Below are positions 10,301 to 21,238 of a stretch of DNA of 64,000 nt, in pieces. Each line of letters opens with the position of its first letter. Positions within the stretch are counted from its first letter, which is position 1. The stretch covers positions 18,312,338 to 18,376,337 of the forward strand of contig NC_088228.1 in the NCBI RefSeq assembly GCF_036934945.1, read 5' to 3'. Both the position numbers and the translations under genes were made by a program. A model generated the notes under the pieces. It searched no databases and was not told the DNA's origin. It worked only from the letters and a program-made list of their open reading frames with translations. Origin of the DNA: Oncorhynchus masou masou. Its lineage: Eukaryota > Chordata > Actinopteri > Salmoniformes > Salmonidae.

Positions 10301-13300
10301 GAAACATGACATAATACATAGGACAAGGCATTATTAGTCAAGGACTGAAATACTTCCATGTAAAACGTGTCACACAGCCTGCATGTCACTACATACAGGA
10401 TTCAGAAAGTATTCGGAACCTTTCCTTTTTCCAGTTTTCTTTACTTTACAGCCTTATTCTATAACAGATTCAATTGTTTTTTCCTCTCAATCTACACGCA
10501 AAAACTGGTTTAGAAATCTTTGAAAATGTATTAAAAATAAATAACTGAAATATAACATTTAGATAAGTATTCATACCCTTTACTCAGTACTTTGTTGACG
10601 CAACTTTGGCAGCGATTACAGCCTCGAGTCTTCTTGGGTATGACGCTACAAGCTTGGCACACTTGTATTTGGGGAGTTTCTCCCATTCTTCTCTGCACAT
10701 CCTCTCAAGTTTCTCTATAGATATTAGATCGGGTTCAAGTCCGGGCTCTGGCTGGGCCACTCAGGGACATTTAGACTTGTCCCAAAGCCACTCCTGTATT
10801 GTCTTGGCTGTTTGCTTAGGGTCGTTGTCCTGTTGGAAGGTGAACCTTGGCCCCAGTCTGAGGTCCTGAGCGCTCTGGATCTGTTTTTCATTCAGGATCT
10901 CTCTGTACTTTGCTCTGTTCATCTTTCTTTTGATCCTGACTAGTCTCCCGGTCCCTGCTGCTGAAAAACATCTCCACAGCATGATGTTGCCACCACCATG
11001 CTTTAAAAAAATAATTAGTATTTTTTACTTCACTGTAGGGATGGTGCCAGGTTTCCTCCAGACGTGACGCTTGACATTCAGGCCAAAGAGTTCAATCTTG
11101 GTTTCATCAGACCAGAGAATCTTTTTTCTCATGGTCTGAGAGTCCTTTAGGTGCGAAGCGGGCTGTCATGTGCCTTTTACTGAGGAGTGGCTTCCGTCGG
11201 GCCACTCTAACATTAAGGCCTGATTGGTAGAGTGCTGCAGAGATGGTTATCCTTCTGGAATGTTCTCCCATCTCCACAGAGGAACTCTGGAGCTCTGTCA
11301 GTGACCATCGGGTTCTTGGGCACCCCCCTGACCAAGGCCCTTCTCCCCAGATTGCTCAGTTTTGCCGGGCGGCCAGCACTAGGAAGAGTCTTGGTGGTTC
11401 CAAACTTCCATTCAAGAATGATGGGGACCTTCAATGCTGCAGACATTTTTTGGTACCCATCCCCAGATCTGTGCCTTGACACAATCCTGTCTCTGAGCTC
11501 TACGGACAATTTATTCAACTTCATCAACTGTGGGACCTTATATAGCGAGGAGTGTACCTTTCCAAATCATGTCCAATCAATTGAATTTACCACAGGTGGA
11601 CTCTAATCAAGTTATAGAAACATCAAGGATGGTCAATGGTAACAGGAATAAAATGTAATTAATCAATTTTAGAATAAGGATGTAATGCAACAATGTGGGA
11701 AAAGTGACACACTGTCTAATACATAGTACAATACAATATATATCAAATGGCTCTCTCTTCACAGTCCCCTTTGTGCAGTAATGTGTTCTTTTATCTATTT
11801 TTTTAGTGGTTTTATTGTTAGCTAGCTTTTAGTTTTTGAGATATTTAGCACCAGCCTATTGCTAGTTACCCTTTCTAAAACTGACTGGAGCTCTATGTTA
11901 AGTAACTGAGTTATTTATTTTACTACTGCTGCCGACGTGTATACTCTTGAGCCATCAGCGTACAGACACACAGGCTTTATTCAAAATCAGTGGAATGTCA
12001 TTTGTAAAAACAAAAATCAATAATAGTCCTAGCTGGCTGCCCTGCGGTACACCATAGTCAAATGAATTTGCATGAGTGTGGCTTACATTAACGAAAACCC
12101 TCTGTTCTATTAGATAAGTAACTCAATCCATAATAAGGCAGAAGATGCAAATCCATTACACCTATGTTTTTCAGCAATAGGTTATGATCAATGACATCAA
12201 AAGCTGCACTGAAGTCTAACAAAACAGCTTCCACAATCTTCTTACTATTAATTTCTTTCATCCAGTCATGTGTCATTGCTGACCTTGTTGAGCCCTTCCT
12301 ATAAGCATGCTGAAAGTCTTAATTTGTTTTCTGTAAAATAACATTCTATTTGATCAAACACACATTTTTCCAAAGTTTACTAAGCACTTGTAACAGGCTG
12401 TTTGAACCATTTAAAGGGAGCTCTGCTATTCTTGAGTAGCAGTGACTTTTGCCTCCTTCCTTGTCTGGGCGCGCACTCTGTTTTCTAGTCTTTAATTGAA
12501 GATGTGGCAAACAGGAGTCACAATGTATTCCGCTACCAACCTCAGCAATTTACCACCCAGGATGTTGGTACCAGGGGGTTTGTCCTTATTTATAGATAGC
12601 AACAATTGTTTCACCTCTTCCACACCCACTTTTTGGAACTCAAAACTACAGTGCTAGTCTTTCATTATTTGGTCCATTATGCGTGAATATGAAGGCTCAG
12701 CATTTGTTGTTTGCATGTCAAATTAAGTTTGCTAATGTGGTTAGCAATATCAAAGGGTTTTATGAGCAAGCCATCTGCCTCAATGAAGGATGGAGCTGAG
12801 TTTGCTTTTTTGCCTAGAATTTAATTTAAAGTACTCCGGAGCTTTTTACTATTATTCTTTTATATAATTTGTCTTTGTTCCATAGTATAGGTTATTTTTG
12901 TTTAGTTACGTGATTTCTCAATTTACTGTGTTTGCCAGTCTGCTGTGTTGTCAAGACTTATTTGCTATTCCCTTATTATCTGTCTCTTTGTCAACTCTTT
13001 CCATCTCTATTTCTGTGTCCATCTCCTGTCTGTGCCATCCACGTTCTCTCTCTCCATCCTATATCCTGGGGGTTCCCAACCTTTCCCCCTCATGGACCCC
13101 TATTTCAACGAGATGTGTTAAATGCACCACCAGGTTCCTGTAATTCAACGTAGTTTAACATATCTATTGTTGGGTGTGCTATTACATGGTAATAATCTAC
13201 GAAATTAAGTCTTGCCCATATTTGATGTTATTTCCCTCCCAAATATGTTGTAATATTGTAATTCCCATTCAAAGTGAAGCACCCCCCCTCAAATCAATGA

Positions 13301-14009
13301 GGCCCTGCTATTCCCCCAGGACACTTTGGCGACCCCTAGGTTGGGAACCACTGCTCTATCCTATTCTGACTCATCTTTCTCTCAATCTCTACCTTTTATT
13401 AACTCATAGTATTCTTATTAATCTAATAATATAAAATGGAAATACAGATCTACTGTATTGGCTTAATAAAACTAATGCTACTTCCCTCCTCTCTTAGTGA
13501 CCAGTCATATGTGATTGGCTTTGTGGTGCCCAATCAAAAGCAGCTGACAGTGCTGGCGGAGCAGAGAGGGTTACGGGGCAGCTGGGAGGAGATCTGTAAC
13601 AACCCTGACATGGAAAGAGACGTCCTCCGCATCATCACCGAGGCCGCCCTGTCAGGTAGGATGGAGGGAGGGAGGAAAGTAAGCGTTAGTTAGGGAAGAC
13701 TGGGGAGGGAGGGAAGAGGAAATGGAGAAAGGGGAGACTGATAGAGAGAGGAAAGGGGTTTCTGGTTGTATCAAGAGTATTGTTTCTCCTCCTAACCCTC
13801 CCCCATCTTCATGGTCATGACGTATCTAAAGTCCAGTGTTGTTTCCCACAGCCAAACTTGAGCGCTTTGAGATCCCTAAGAAGATCCGTCTTAGTGCAGA
13901 GCCCTGGACCCCAGAGACTGGCCTGGTTACGGACGCATTCAAACTCAAACGTAAGGAGCTCAAATCACATTACCAGGATGACATCGAAAGGATGTACGGT
14001 GGCAAGTAA
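4355..14009 (+). CDS. acsl3: Long-chain acyl-CoA synthetase 3 (complete CDS, 14 exons)
   Basis: Ligates long-chain fatty acids to CoA using ATP; in vertebrates ACSL3 acts at the ER and on lipid droplets. Coding exons: 4355-4717, 4979-5156, 5265-5374, 6207-6345, 6634-6784, 7044-7167, 7303-7374, 7569-7708, 8300-8472, 8655-8729, 8922-9113, 9247-9361, 13498-13655, 13852-14009. All junctions are GT-AG and all phases join, giving 715 residues (human ACSL3 is about 720). A hydrophobic N-terminal segment lies at about residues 8-33. The AMP-binding P-loop YTSGSTGIPKG starts at residue 281, YGLTE is at 470-474, and the adenylate/FACS signature TGDIG...IIDRKKDLVKLQAGEY spans 557-586. The start fits the conserved MKLK N-terminus of the ACSL3/4 group. 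Residues such as MISHSNIIAGITGMAERIP match ACSL3 better than ACSL4; a teleost a or b copy cannot be assigned. No stop or frameshift is seen. Confidence 0.96.
7761..7788. repeat. (CA)n microsatellite in acsl3 intron
   Basis: Nearly uninterrupted CA dinucleotides with one CG step, about 50 bases after the donor of the 7569-7708 exon. Confidence 0.9.
7989..8212. mobile_element. Palindromic Tc1-like MITE in acsl3 intron
   Basis: 224-bp element flanked by TA on both sides (7987-7988 and 8213-8214). Ends are CAGTGCCATCAGAAAGTATT and AATATTTTCTGAAGGCTCTG, imperfect inverted repeats of the Tc1 type seen elsewhere in this window. No coding capacity. Confidence 0.85.
8274..8297. repeat. (TC)n run forming the polypyrimidine tract before an acsl3 exon
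   Basis: A TC dinucleotide repeat runs directly into the CAG acceptor at 8297-8299 of the exon beginning at 8300, so it serves as that exon's pyrimidine tract. Confidence 0.85.
9431..10244. repeat. 814-bp foldback element in acsl3 intron
   Basis: The two halves are imperfect reverse complements along their whole length. Examples are CAGCATTTTGGATTTGAG near 9477 against CTCAAATCCAAAATGCTG near 10180, and TTTTGGAGTCACTTTTATT near 9773 against AAAAAGTGACTCCAAAA near 9878. Only a short central section is unpaired. No ORF. Probably a long palindromic non-autonomous DNA transposon; the family is not identified. Confidence 0.75.
10250..10395 (-). mobile_element. LINE 3'-end fragment (left part of split LINE)
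   Basis: Begins with GGGGATTTATTAGGATCCCC and continues as LINE 3' sequence read on the minus strand. It is separated from its upstream part (11713-12895) by the Tc1-like insertion at 10396-11712. Confidence 0.6.
10396..11712 (-). mobile_element. Tc1-like transposon copy nested in a LINE, transposase broken
   Basis: The left end is CAGGATTCAGAAAGTATTCG after a TA. Minus-strand transposase pieces include MNRAKYREILNEKQIQSAQD and FTFQQDNDPKQTAKTIQEW (10982-10761, second catalytic aspartate in QQDNDPK) and MMKLNKLSVELRDRIVSRHR (11527-11213, N-terminal DNA-binding part). Frameshifts and an A-rich insertion at about 11005-11020 break the frame. Confidence 0.85.
11713..12895 (-). mobile_element. 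LINE fragment with reverse-transcriptase remnant, in acsl3 intron
   Basis: Minus-strand frame 12276-12088 reads IVEAVLLDFSAAFDVIDHNL, the reverse-transcriptase palm block with the first catalytic Asp in LDFSAAFD, followed by an LSYLSNRT block. Flanking sequence is out of frame with stops. Clade uncertain, probably L2/CR1-like. It lies antisense to acsl3 in the intron between exons 12 and 13. Confidence 0.75.
13065..13353. mobile_element. Small hAT-like MITE in acsl3 intron
   Basis: Ends GGGGGTTCCCAACCT and AGGTTGGGAACCACTG are inverted repeats about 290 bp apart. No ORF. A clean 8-bp target duplication could not be read, so the class rests on the terminus. Confidence 0.55.
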
Positions 14010-14992
14010 CACACACACACAGAGGGAGAGAGGAGGAACGACCCATTGTACTTCCTCAACCTCTTGACTTCCCTTCCGACTAGTTACAATCAAACGGAAA
14101 ATAACTGTCAGTCAATCCAGACCCCCAACAAAGACGGAGAGGCCAAGCCAGTTGGAGTGACATCCGTTGCTTCTCTTCTTCAAAGGTTTTTCTGGGTCTG
14201 TGTGTTGCTATGATGACGATGGCATCGTTGACATGACCCGGCGAAGACACAGGAAATTACAAGTTTGTACAAAAGACTGCTTCGGGCACTATGTCCCCCC
14301 CCCCCCCCGGCATGTGTGTAGTCCAGACACCCGATGGGAGACTGGTTTGTTGTTGTGTTACTGTGGCCTGAGTCGTGTTCGGAAGAAAACTGACAAACGG
14401 AACGACTACCTAAACTTGTCCAATAAGAAACACTTGTTTTCCGTTGCAAAATGTTTTGTTGCAGTAAACACCAATGAATATGACCCTGAAAAAGGAGGCC
14501 CTTCGGTTTAAATGTCCCATATCCAGGTTTGAGTCTATGCAGGGATCTCTTTTCTTGTATATGTTTTTTTTGGGGGGTGTAGTGATATTTGTTGTTCTGT
14601 TCATGTTTCATTACGGTTCTTTAACTTATACAGTTTGTCTTCATTCGCTTCCGAAGCCATTCAATGAACATCCTGTGTCTGAGAGAAGTGTTTCAAAGCC
14701 ATGAAAGATTTTTTTTAAAGCAACTTGCGTTCTTAATTTGCTTTTCTTATATTTTTCTGAACGGTTTGTTTCTCTTTTATATTGTTTTTTTCTCCTGTTT
14801 CTATTCTATTTCTCTATTGGTTCTATTCTATGGAAGAGTATGTGTTTAGTGATTTGACTAGATGAAGTCCTGTCACTCTTTTTTTCTGTGTTAGTGATGT
14901 CATCTCCTTCTGGCTCTGTTCCTCTGGCTGGCTGATGTGATGTGCCTAGGTTGGCTCGTAGAACCTGTTTGTCATAAATAATCAGTGTTGGG
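14010..14992 (+). other. acsl3: acsl3 3' UTR, proximal part
   Basis: Follows the TAA stop at 14007-14009. It contains a short CA run, a run of 14 C at 14295-14308, and a MITE-like block at about 14380-14500 related to sequence upstream of the gene. No convincing AATAAA occurs before the hAT-type element at 14993, so the UTR probably runs through or past it. Extent is inferred. Confidence 0.4.
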
Positions 14993-15464
14993 GAAACTAC
15001 TCTGAAAATATAGTTTACCAAGTTACCAATTACTTCATACTGGAAGAAGTTAGGATACACTAAAGCTACCCTTCAGAAAACTATTTCAGTTAGGTAGAAT
15101 ATAGTTAACTGCATATCTAAATCTGAAATGTCAGTTACTACAAATGGCAAGACGGATCACTCTGGAGTCAGATGTTAACTGAATGTGTAAATTTGCCTAT
15201 TAAAAACAAAAACTGTTTCAAGGGATAATTAGGCAGATCTGATGCTGAAAAAGAAAATGATTTTCTACTTCCATCATAATTTATTTTCACAAAAAATGTA
15301 GTATGTAGCCTAGTTTCAGTAGTTAGCTGCACCACTACATGGCAAAAAAGTAATCAACTACTGAAAACACTACCTCCATTTGAATTTAGTTCACCACTAA
15401 GCTACTGCAAAATGCTGTTAAATTACTAGTTAAACTACATGTAGTTCACTTCTCCCAAACTCTG
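14993..15464. mobile_element. hAT-type MITE with 8-bp target duplication
   Basis: Ends CAGTGTTGGGGAAACTAC and CCCAAACTCTG are imperfect inverted repeats. Flanking 8-mers TAAATAAT (14985-14992) and TGAATAAT (15465-15472) match at 7 of 8. No coding content. It sits in or just after the acsl3 3' UTR. Confidence 0.75.
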
Positions 15465-15744
15465 TGAATAATGTAGTCTGATCCTCTGACTATTATTGGG
15501 ATGCATGAGTTAACCAGAGCAAGAAGAACTGATCTGGGACCAGGTTAGTAATGATGGTGAAGTGTCCAAGGTGGCTTCAGGGAAGTAGAATGAAGTTGCC
15601 CCCAAAGCTAAGTTTTTCTTGTCTCCCCTGTGGTTGTGGTAAGGATAAGCTGATCCTTGATCTGTGCCTAAGTGCAACTTGTCATCATGGGCTGTCAATC
15701 CCACTGAGGCTCTTATTTCTATCACTTAACCAGCAGGGGCCAAC

Positions 15745-15772
15745 ATATACATATATACATATATACATACAT

Positions 15773-15814
<42 letters not shown>
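15745..15814. repeat. (AT)n/(ATAC)n microsatellite
   Basis: Long TA-dinucleotide run with interspersed TAC steps, abutting the left end of a Tc1-like element whose target site is TA. Confidence 0.9.
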
Positions 15815-15819
<5 letters not shown>

Positions 15820-16408
15820 GTTGAAGTCGGAAGTTTACATACACCTTAGCCAAATACCTTTGATTGTTTTTCACAATTTCTGACATTTAATCCTAGTAAA
15901 AATTTCCTGTCTTAGGTCAGTTAGGATCACCACTTTATTTTAAGAACGTGAAATGTCAGAATAATAGTAGAGCGAAGGATTGATTGATTTCATCACATTC
16001 CCAGTGGGTCAGAAGTTTACATACACTCAATTGGTATTTGGTAACATTGCCTTTTTAAATTGCTTATTTTGGGTCAAATGTGTTGGGTAGCTTTCCACAA
16101 GCTTCCCACAATACGTTGGGTGAATTTTGGCCCTTCTGACAGAGATGGTGTAACTGAGTCAGGTTTGTAGGCCTCCTTGCTCATACACACTTTTCAGTTC
16201 TGCCCACAAACTTTCTATAGGATTGAGGTCAGGGCTTTGTGATGGCCACTCCAATACCTTGACTTTGTTGTCCTTAAGCCATTTTGCCACAACTTTGGAA
16301 GTATGCTTGGGGTCATTGTCCATTTGGAAGACCCATTTGTGACCAAGCTTTAACTTCCTGACTGATGTCTTGAGATGTTGCTTCAATATATCCACATCAT
16401 TTTCCAGT
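15815..16408 (-). mobile_element. Tc1-like transposon fragment, transposase C-terminal half on minus strand
   Basis: Left terminus AGTTGAAGTCGGAAGTTTAC. A minus-strand reading from 16416 gives LGHKWVFQMDNDPKHTSKVV (second catalytic Asp) and WPSQSPDLNPIESLWAELK (catalytic Glu of the DDE triad). The N-terminal half is missing; at about 16409 it joins a different Tc1-like family. Confidence 0.85.
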
Positions 16409-17026
16409 GTAGTCATTGTTAATGTTGTAAATGACTATTGTAGCTGGAAACGGCAGATTTTTTAAATGGAAAATCTACAGAGGCCAATTATCATCAACCA
16501 TCACTCCTGTGTTGTAGCGGCACGTTGTTAGCTAATCCAAGTTTATAATTTTAAAAGGCTAATTGATCATTAGAAAACCCTTTTGCAATTACGTTAGCAC
16601 AGCTGAAACTGTTGTTCTGATTTAAAGAAGCAATAAAACTGGCCTTCTTTAGACTAGTTGAGTATCTGGAGCATCAGCATTTGTGGGTTCGATTACAGGC
16701 TCAAAATGGCCAGAGACAAACTTTCTTCTGAAACTTGTCAGTCTATTCTTGTTCTAAGAAACTGAAGATCTTGTACAACGCGGTGTACTACTCCCTTCAC
16801 AGAACAGTGCAAACTGGCCCTAACCAGAATAGAAAGAGGAGTGGGAGGCCCCGGTGCACAAATGAGCAAGACGACAAGTACATTAGAAAGTCTAGTTTCA
16901 CAAGTCCTCAACTGGCAACTTCATTAAATAGTACCCGCAAAACACCAGTCTCAACGTCAACAATGAAGAGGCGACTCCGGGATGCTGGCCTTCTAAGTGA
17001 CCCCAAACTTTTGAACAGTAGTGTAT
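16409..17026 (+). mobile_element. Second Tc1-like family, DNA-binding half only
   Basis: Plus-strand remnant of an N-terminal transposase region (SNQNRKRSGRPRCT-like block around 16810-16860 and ATSLNSTRKTPVSTSTMKRR near 16915-16975). It ends AAACTTTTGAACAGTAGTGTA, the inverted-repeat tail. The catalytic half is absent. Confidence 0.75.
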
Positions 17027-17029
17027 ATA

Positions 17030-20000
17030 TAATAATGTCCAAACGTACAGCTAGGGGTGTGTGTGGTTTGTGCGTGTGGCTGATGTTTGGGTTTGTTTCT
17101 GTGTGTGTGTGTACTTACTGCCCTGAGCTTGTTCCAAGTTCCCCATTTTTCTGAAGCCCACTGGATGCCCACTCACATGATCTGTGTCAGTCTGTTACCT
17201 TTCAACGTTTTCTCCAGTAAAACAATGGTACCTACCTACACTGTATGCTGCTCAACCAGGTCTGTAGCTCCATAAACCATATCACATGAACTATCTGGCT
17301 CCGTAAACCACAAAACCGTGTAAAACTGGCTCAAACCTACCATGTTACTCCTGAAAATGATGTCCAATGTAACTCAAGCATGTCTCCAAGAGAACCAATG
17401 AATTGTTGTCCAGATCTGTAGTTGTTTGGAAGACTGTGTGTCATACACTGGCACTGTACTCCATTGGACCCTTCTGATAATACAGTAATACATCCTCCTA
17501 TTTCTATGTTACAGCTCTGTTACTATGATTGATGAAATATAGATTAAATGTGCAATACTTATACGAAACACAAATTCTAAAACTAAATGATGTACTGGAA
17601 AAATGCAGAGAGAGAGAGCCCCTCCACAGTGTATGAATGTATGGGTGCGGGCCTGTCTCTTTCCAGACAGACAGAAGGGCAGACAGTAAACATTGTTATA
17701 CAAGTAGGAGCGTAGTCTCTATGGAGTGATATTAGTGCCAACAGAAATGTAATCTGAATTCAATCATTTTAAATGTAATCAAATTTGTTGGCACTATTAT
17801 GACTAAATACCAATTTTTCTGGATTGTGAAAGTACTGTGCTGATGACGATACCCAATTATATTGGGGACTCTGTCGTGAAGACTAATATTTTGGCCTTAA
17901 ATGTTGTGAATGTAAAAGAAAAGAGACACTAATCAGGTTTCCATCCGAGCTTCTTATGCGAGTAAAGTAGATCAGATAAAAAATGTCACGACAGGCCTGA
18001 TGGAAACAGGAAATTTGCAAATGTTGACACAACTAAATAGGCCTTGCGTGGGAACTTTTTGTGTCAAACTAATTATGGAGGTGGAAACGCTGTTATGCGC
18101 AAATATTGATATAATAACCATGTCTAAGTAAACTTGGAGTCGTGCAATGGAATGTTGTGTGGTCCTCCCACTACGACTTGGAAAAGCATGCAGTTTATTA
18201 GGCTACAGATGAAATAAGTTATAATGAACTTCACAGGGTGGTGAAAGTGCACAGTGATGAGCTTGATACTCTTTTCTTATTCTTGTGACTTGATTATCGA
18301 TGACTGGCTGCCATTTGACAAATAAAAATAACCTCACTCTTTTGTCCCTAATAATCTCATGTGTAGGCTCTACCCGCACTTTATCTGCACGCTGTTGTTT
18401 AGAGCGCAAGTGCCAAGCCCAGTGTGCACATTCACCATATAATGCAACATTTATTGTGACAAAACCATCAGTAGTTTAAAATGTGATGGATTTTTAAATA
18501 TTTTTTATGTACACTATGTCATCACGCATACATCTGTACATCTTTTTATGCAGATTTTAGAATATTTGCATGAAAATCTGTCACTAATTGGATACAACTT
18601 TTAGCTAATGATGAAGAAAAAGGTACTGCAGGTGAACAGTGATTTGGGTTACATGATTCCGTGTGAATATATTTACATGAGTTTTATCGATAAGGCCAAC
18701 TTTGATTAGGTATTTGTCAAGTTATTTTGGATACGCACTTCAAAGGTATGTCAGACATCCTTCCCCAAAAGAACCTTTCTATGGATTTGATTTCAGGAAG
18801 ATCAAAAACATCATAAATATCTTTGGGTCATATGTATAGGCTGCCTTATTGTATCTGTTGTCTGCAAATGAATTGCTGTGTTTGATTTGTGCAATGTACA
18901 GCCTAGAAGAGGAACAACTTGGGTATTCAATATTTTGTCAACGGCTGTACATTTTGAAATGTATTGACTTACATTTCTTGTATTTGGGATTGCAGGCGAT
19001 TTAAAAATATTTATTTTTAACAAGGGTCAATAACACTAGTGGTTATCCTTAGTCTCAACTGGAGTCTTCAGCTGTCCCAATTAAACATTTCATCACTTGA
19101 TTTGTCAACAATTCTGGGCAAATAATATTGTGAAGTCCAAAGACAGTTTAGTCTGGTGAATTTGAATTATTTATACTCATTATCTGTGAACACAGCTCTG
19201 GTACACTCACAAATCCACTGATAGTATGAACAAAGTCAAAGAAAGTCCCCTTCTCAGAGGTTTGATATCGCTTGGAATATATCAGCATTCAAACACTCCC
19301 CTGTTTTGAGTCTAAAATACTGCTACTGTTTACAAATGGGGAACCCAGATGCAGGCTAGTTCCCTTCTTACATTTCCTGATATTTCCTTCTCTGGACATT
19401 TCATTGGTTCATTGTATTCAACTCCCAACCAGTCGATCCAATCTGCTGCTCTGCTATCCCATACCAGCCTACAATTGGTGGGTTGCCTTGTTACACGGGT
19501 CAGAAGATTTCTACATGGTTCATAGGAATATACAAAGTGTTTTGTCCGAGTGTTTGTCTCTGAGGATACACGTGTATATACATAATGTGTCCTAGTAGTG
19601 ACGTCATCCACACTACTTTGGCATCCTTTGGCATCCGGTACATCAGTGTGGTGTACAGATGAATTTGACCACTCCTATTGTTTCTCGTACTGTAAATATG
19701 TTGGGAGGGGAAGGGTTAATATGATCAAAGCTTTTGAAAATATACCAGTTGTACAGGTGTAATACCTCTGTTGTTGACCAGTTTTGGGGGTCTTTATCAT
19801 TCTCCTTTTGTGTGGGTTACTGGCCTTTTCACAAGTGTCTCGTTCCTTATTTATTTGTAATTTGGCCTTGTCAAGAAAATACAAGTTTGTGATTGGTATA
19901 AAAATGATCATATTTGTATGTGTTCCGTTTCATTTATAGTTATGGGGATTATATAGATTCTTGTGGGTGTCTTTTTGAATGATTCTGTACATGTATGTAT

Positions 20001-21238
20001 AACACCTGTACATTCCATCACAGACAGTGACCCTCACAACGGTCCTAAGGTTAGGAGTATTAATGTAGCAGGTTAGGAGAATTAGGTTAAGAAAAGGGTT
20101 AGGGTTAGCTAAAATGCAAAAAAAAATTCAACTTTTGATGTAAATTTGACAAGCTGGATCCCTATTAGCTATGACCAGCTTGAGTAGAATTGTCTTGAAG
20201 CTAGCGTTTCTATGGCAACGAAGCCCAGAGGAAGTGTGTTTTTAAAAATATATATAAACTAGGGTACAGGGGAGGAATTCCTACACCGGATATCTTGTTA
20301 CACCTGTTAAGTCATTGATAATCTGCCATTTTTTTGTAATTTCATTAAGTTATAAGCAGGGTCATAGCTATATTCAATAAAATTCACAAGTTGATTTAAC
20401 CCTTTATCATGGTCGGTGTCTTGACTGTTTGTCCAAAATCGTATGACATAAAACATGTACTTTTCTGTTCTTGCATTTATGGCTGTATAAATTGTTGTCA
20501 TATATTAAGCATTAATCAGTTACATTAGACATTGAACTTGAACCATGTAAGAATTCTGGATCTAGCTGTGTCACGAGCTTTTTACTTTAAATATATTTAA
20601 ATATAGCGATCTCAGAAATGCAGTGTAACTACGTAACATTTTGTGTCTCCTTATGTTACTTGGTAAAAACAGTTTGTGCACACAAATCCAAAATAATAAA
20701 TGCAGTTGATAAAGCAAATGCTTCAAACCCGAAAGAGACACCTTGATACTTCAAACCTAAATCGATGCTGTCATTTACGTGGTTCTTCAAAAATGAAGCA
20801 TACTTGTTGGATGCAGTAGAGGTGTCATAAAACCTAGCGGTCCAAGGTGATTTTATGGAAACATTTCAAATAAGGGCTGTGTTTCGTGTAGGTTACCCTG
20901 GTGTGCCGTTTTGATAATCATGTAAATCTCTCTCGGACACGGTGACTTTTGTCAATATATTTGGCTCTATTTACTCTGATTCGAAGATGCACATTAGCAT
21001 CAAAGTAGACATGCAACACTACAAATCCCCGCACGTCATCTGTAGTTGACACCAACAGGTTTGTGTCAATTTAAAACTTGCACAAGACAGTTCACAGAAT
21101 TTTAAAGAAATGTAGCCAACAGTATTTCCACAGGTTCTTATCGGTTTCTTCCAGATCATAACATGTTGTAGTTCTTTATGATAGCCACATTAGCAGCTAA
21201 TTAGCATTTCATTTTCGGGGGGTAAATACAGGCGAATA
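17030..21238. other. Largely repeat-poor intergenic stretch downstream of acsl3
   Basis: 4.2 kb with no recognised transposon and no supported ORF. AATAAA hexamers on the plus strand at 18321-18326 and 20376-20381 could end long acsl3 transcripts. Text such as AGGGTTAGGGTTAG near 20096-20108 is only two repeat units. It may hold distal 3' UTR or regulatory DNA; nothing specific can be claimed. Confidence 0.4.

Noticed and set aside
10761..11527. Possibility of an active Tc1-like transposase
   Set aside because: Frame is broken by shifts and an A-rich insertion; no copy in the window has an intact full-length frame.
4355..14009. Assignment as acsl4 instead of acsl3
   Set aside because: Several positions (SHSNIIAGITGMAERIP, SLGKVEAML, HYQDDIERMYGGK) fit ACSL3 better from memory of both families, though a few residues (GYSTPLCD, NPRGEIVIGG) resemble ACSL4.
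20096..20108. TTAGGG repeats as an interstitial telomere
   Set aside because: Only about two consecutive units in a GGTTAG-rich context; not a telomeric tract.
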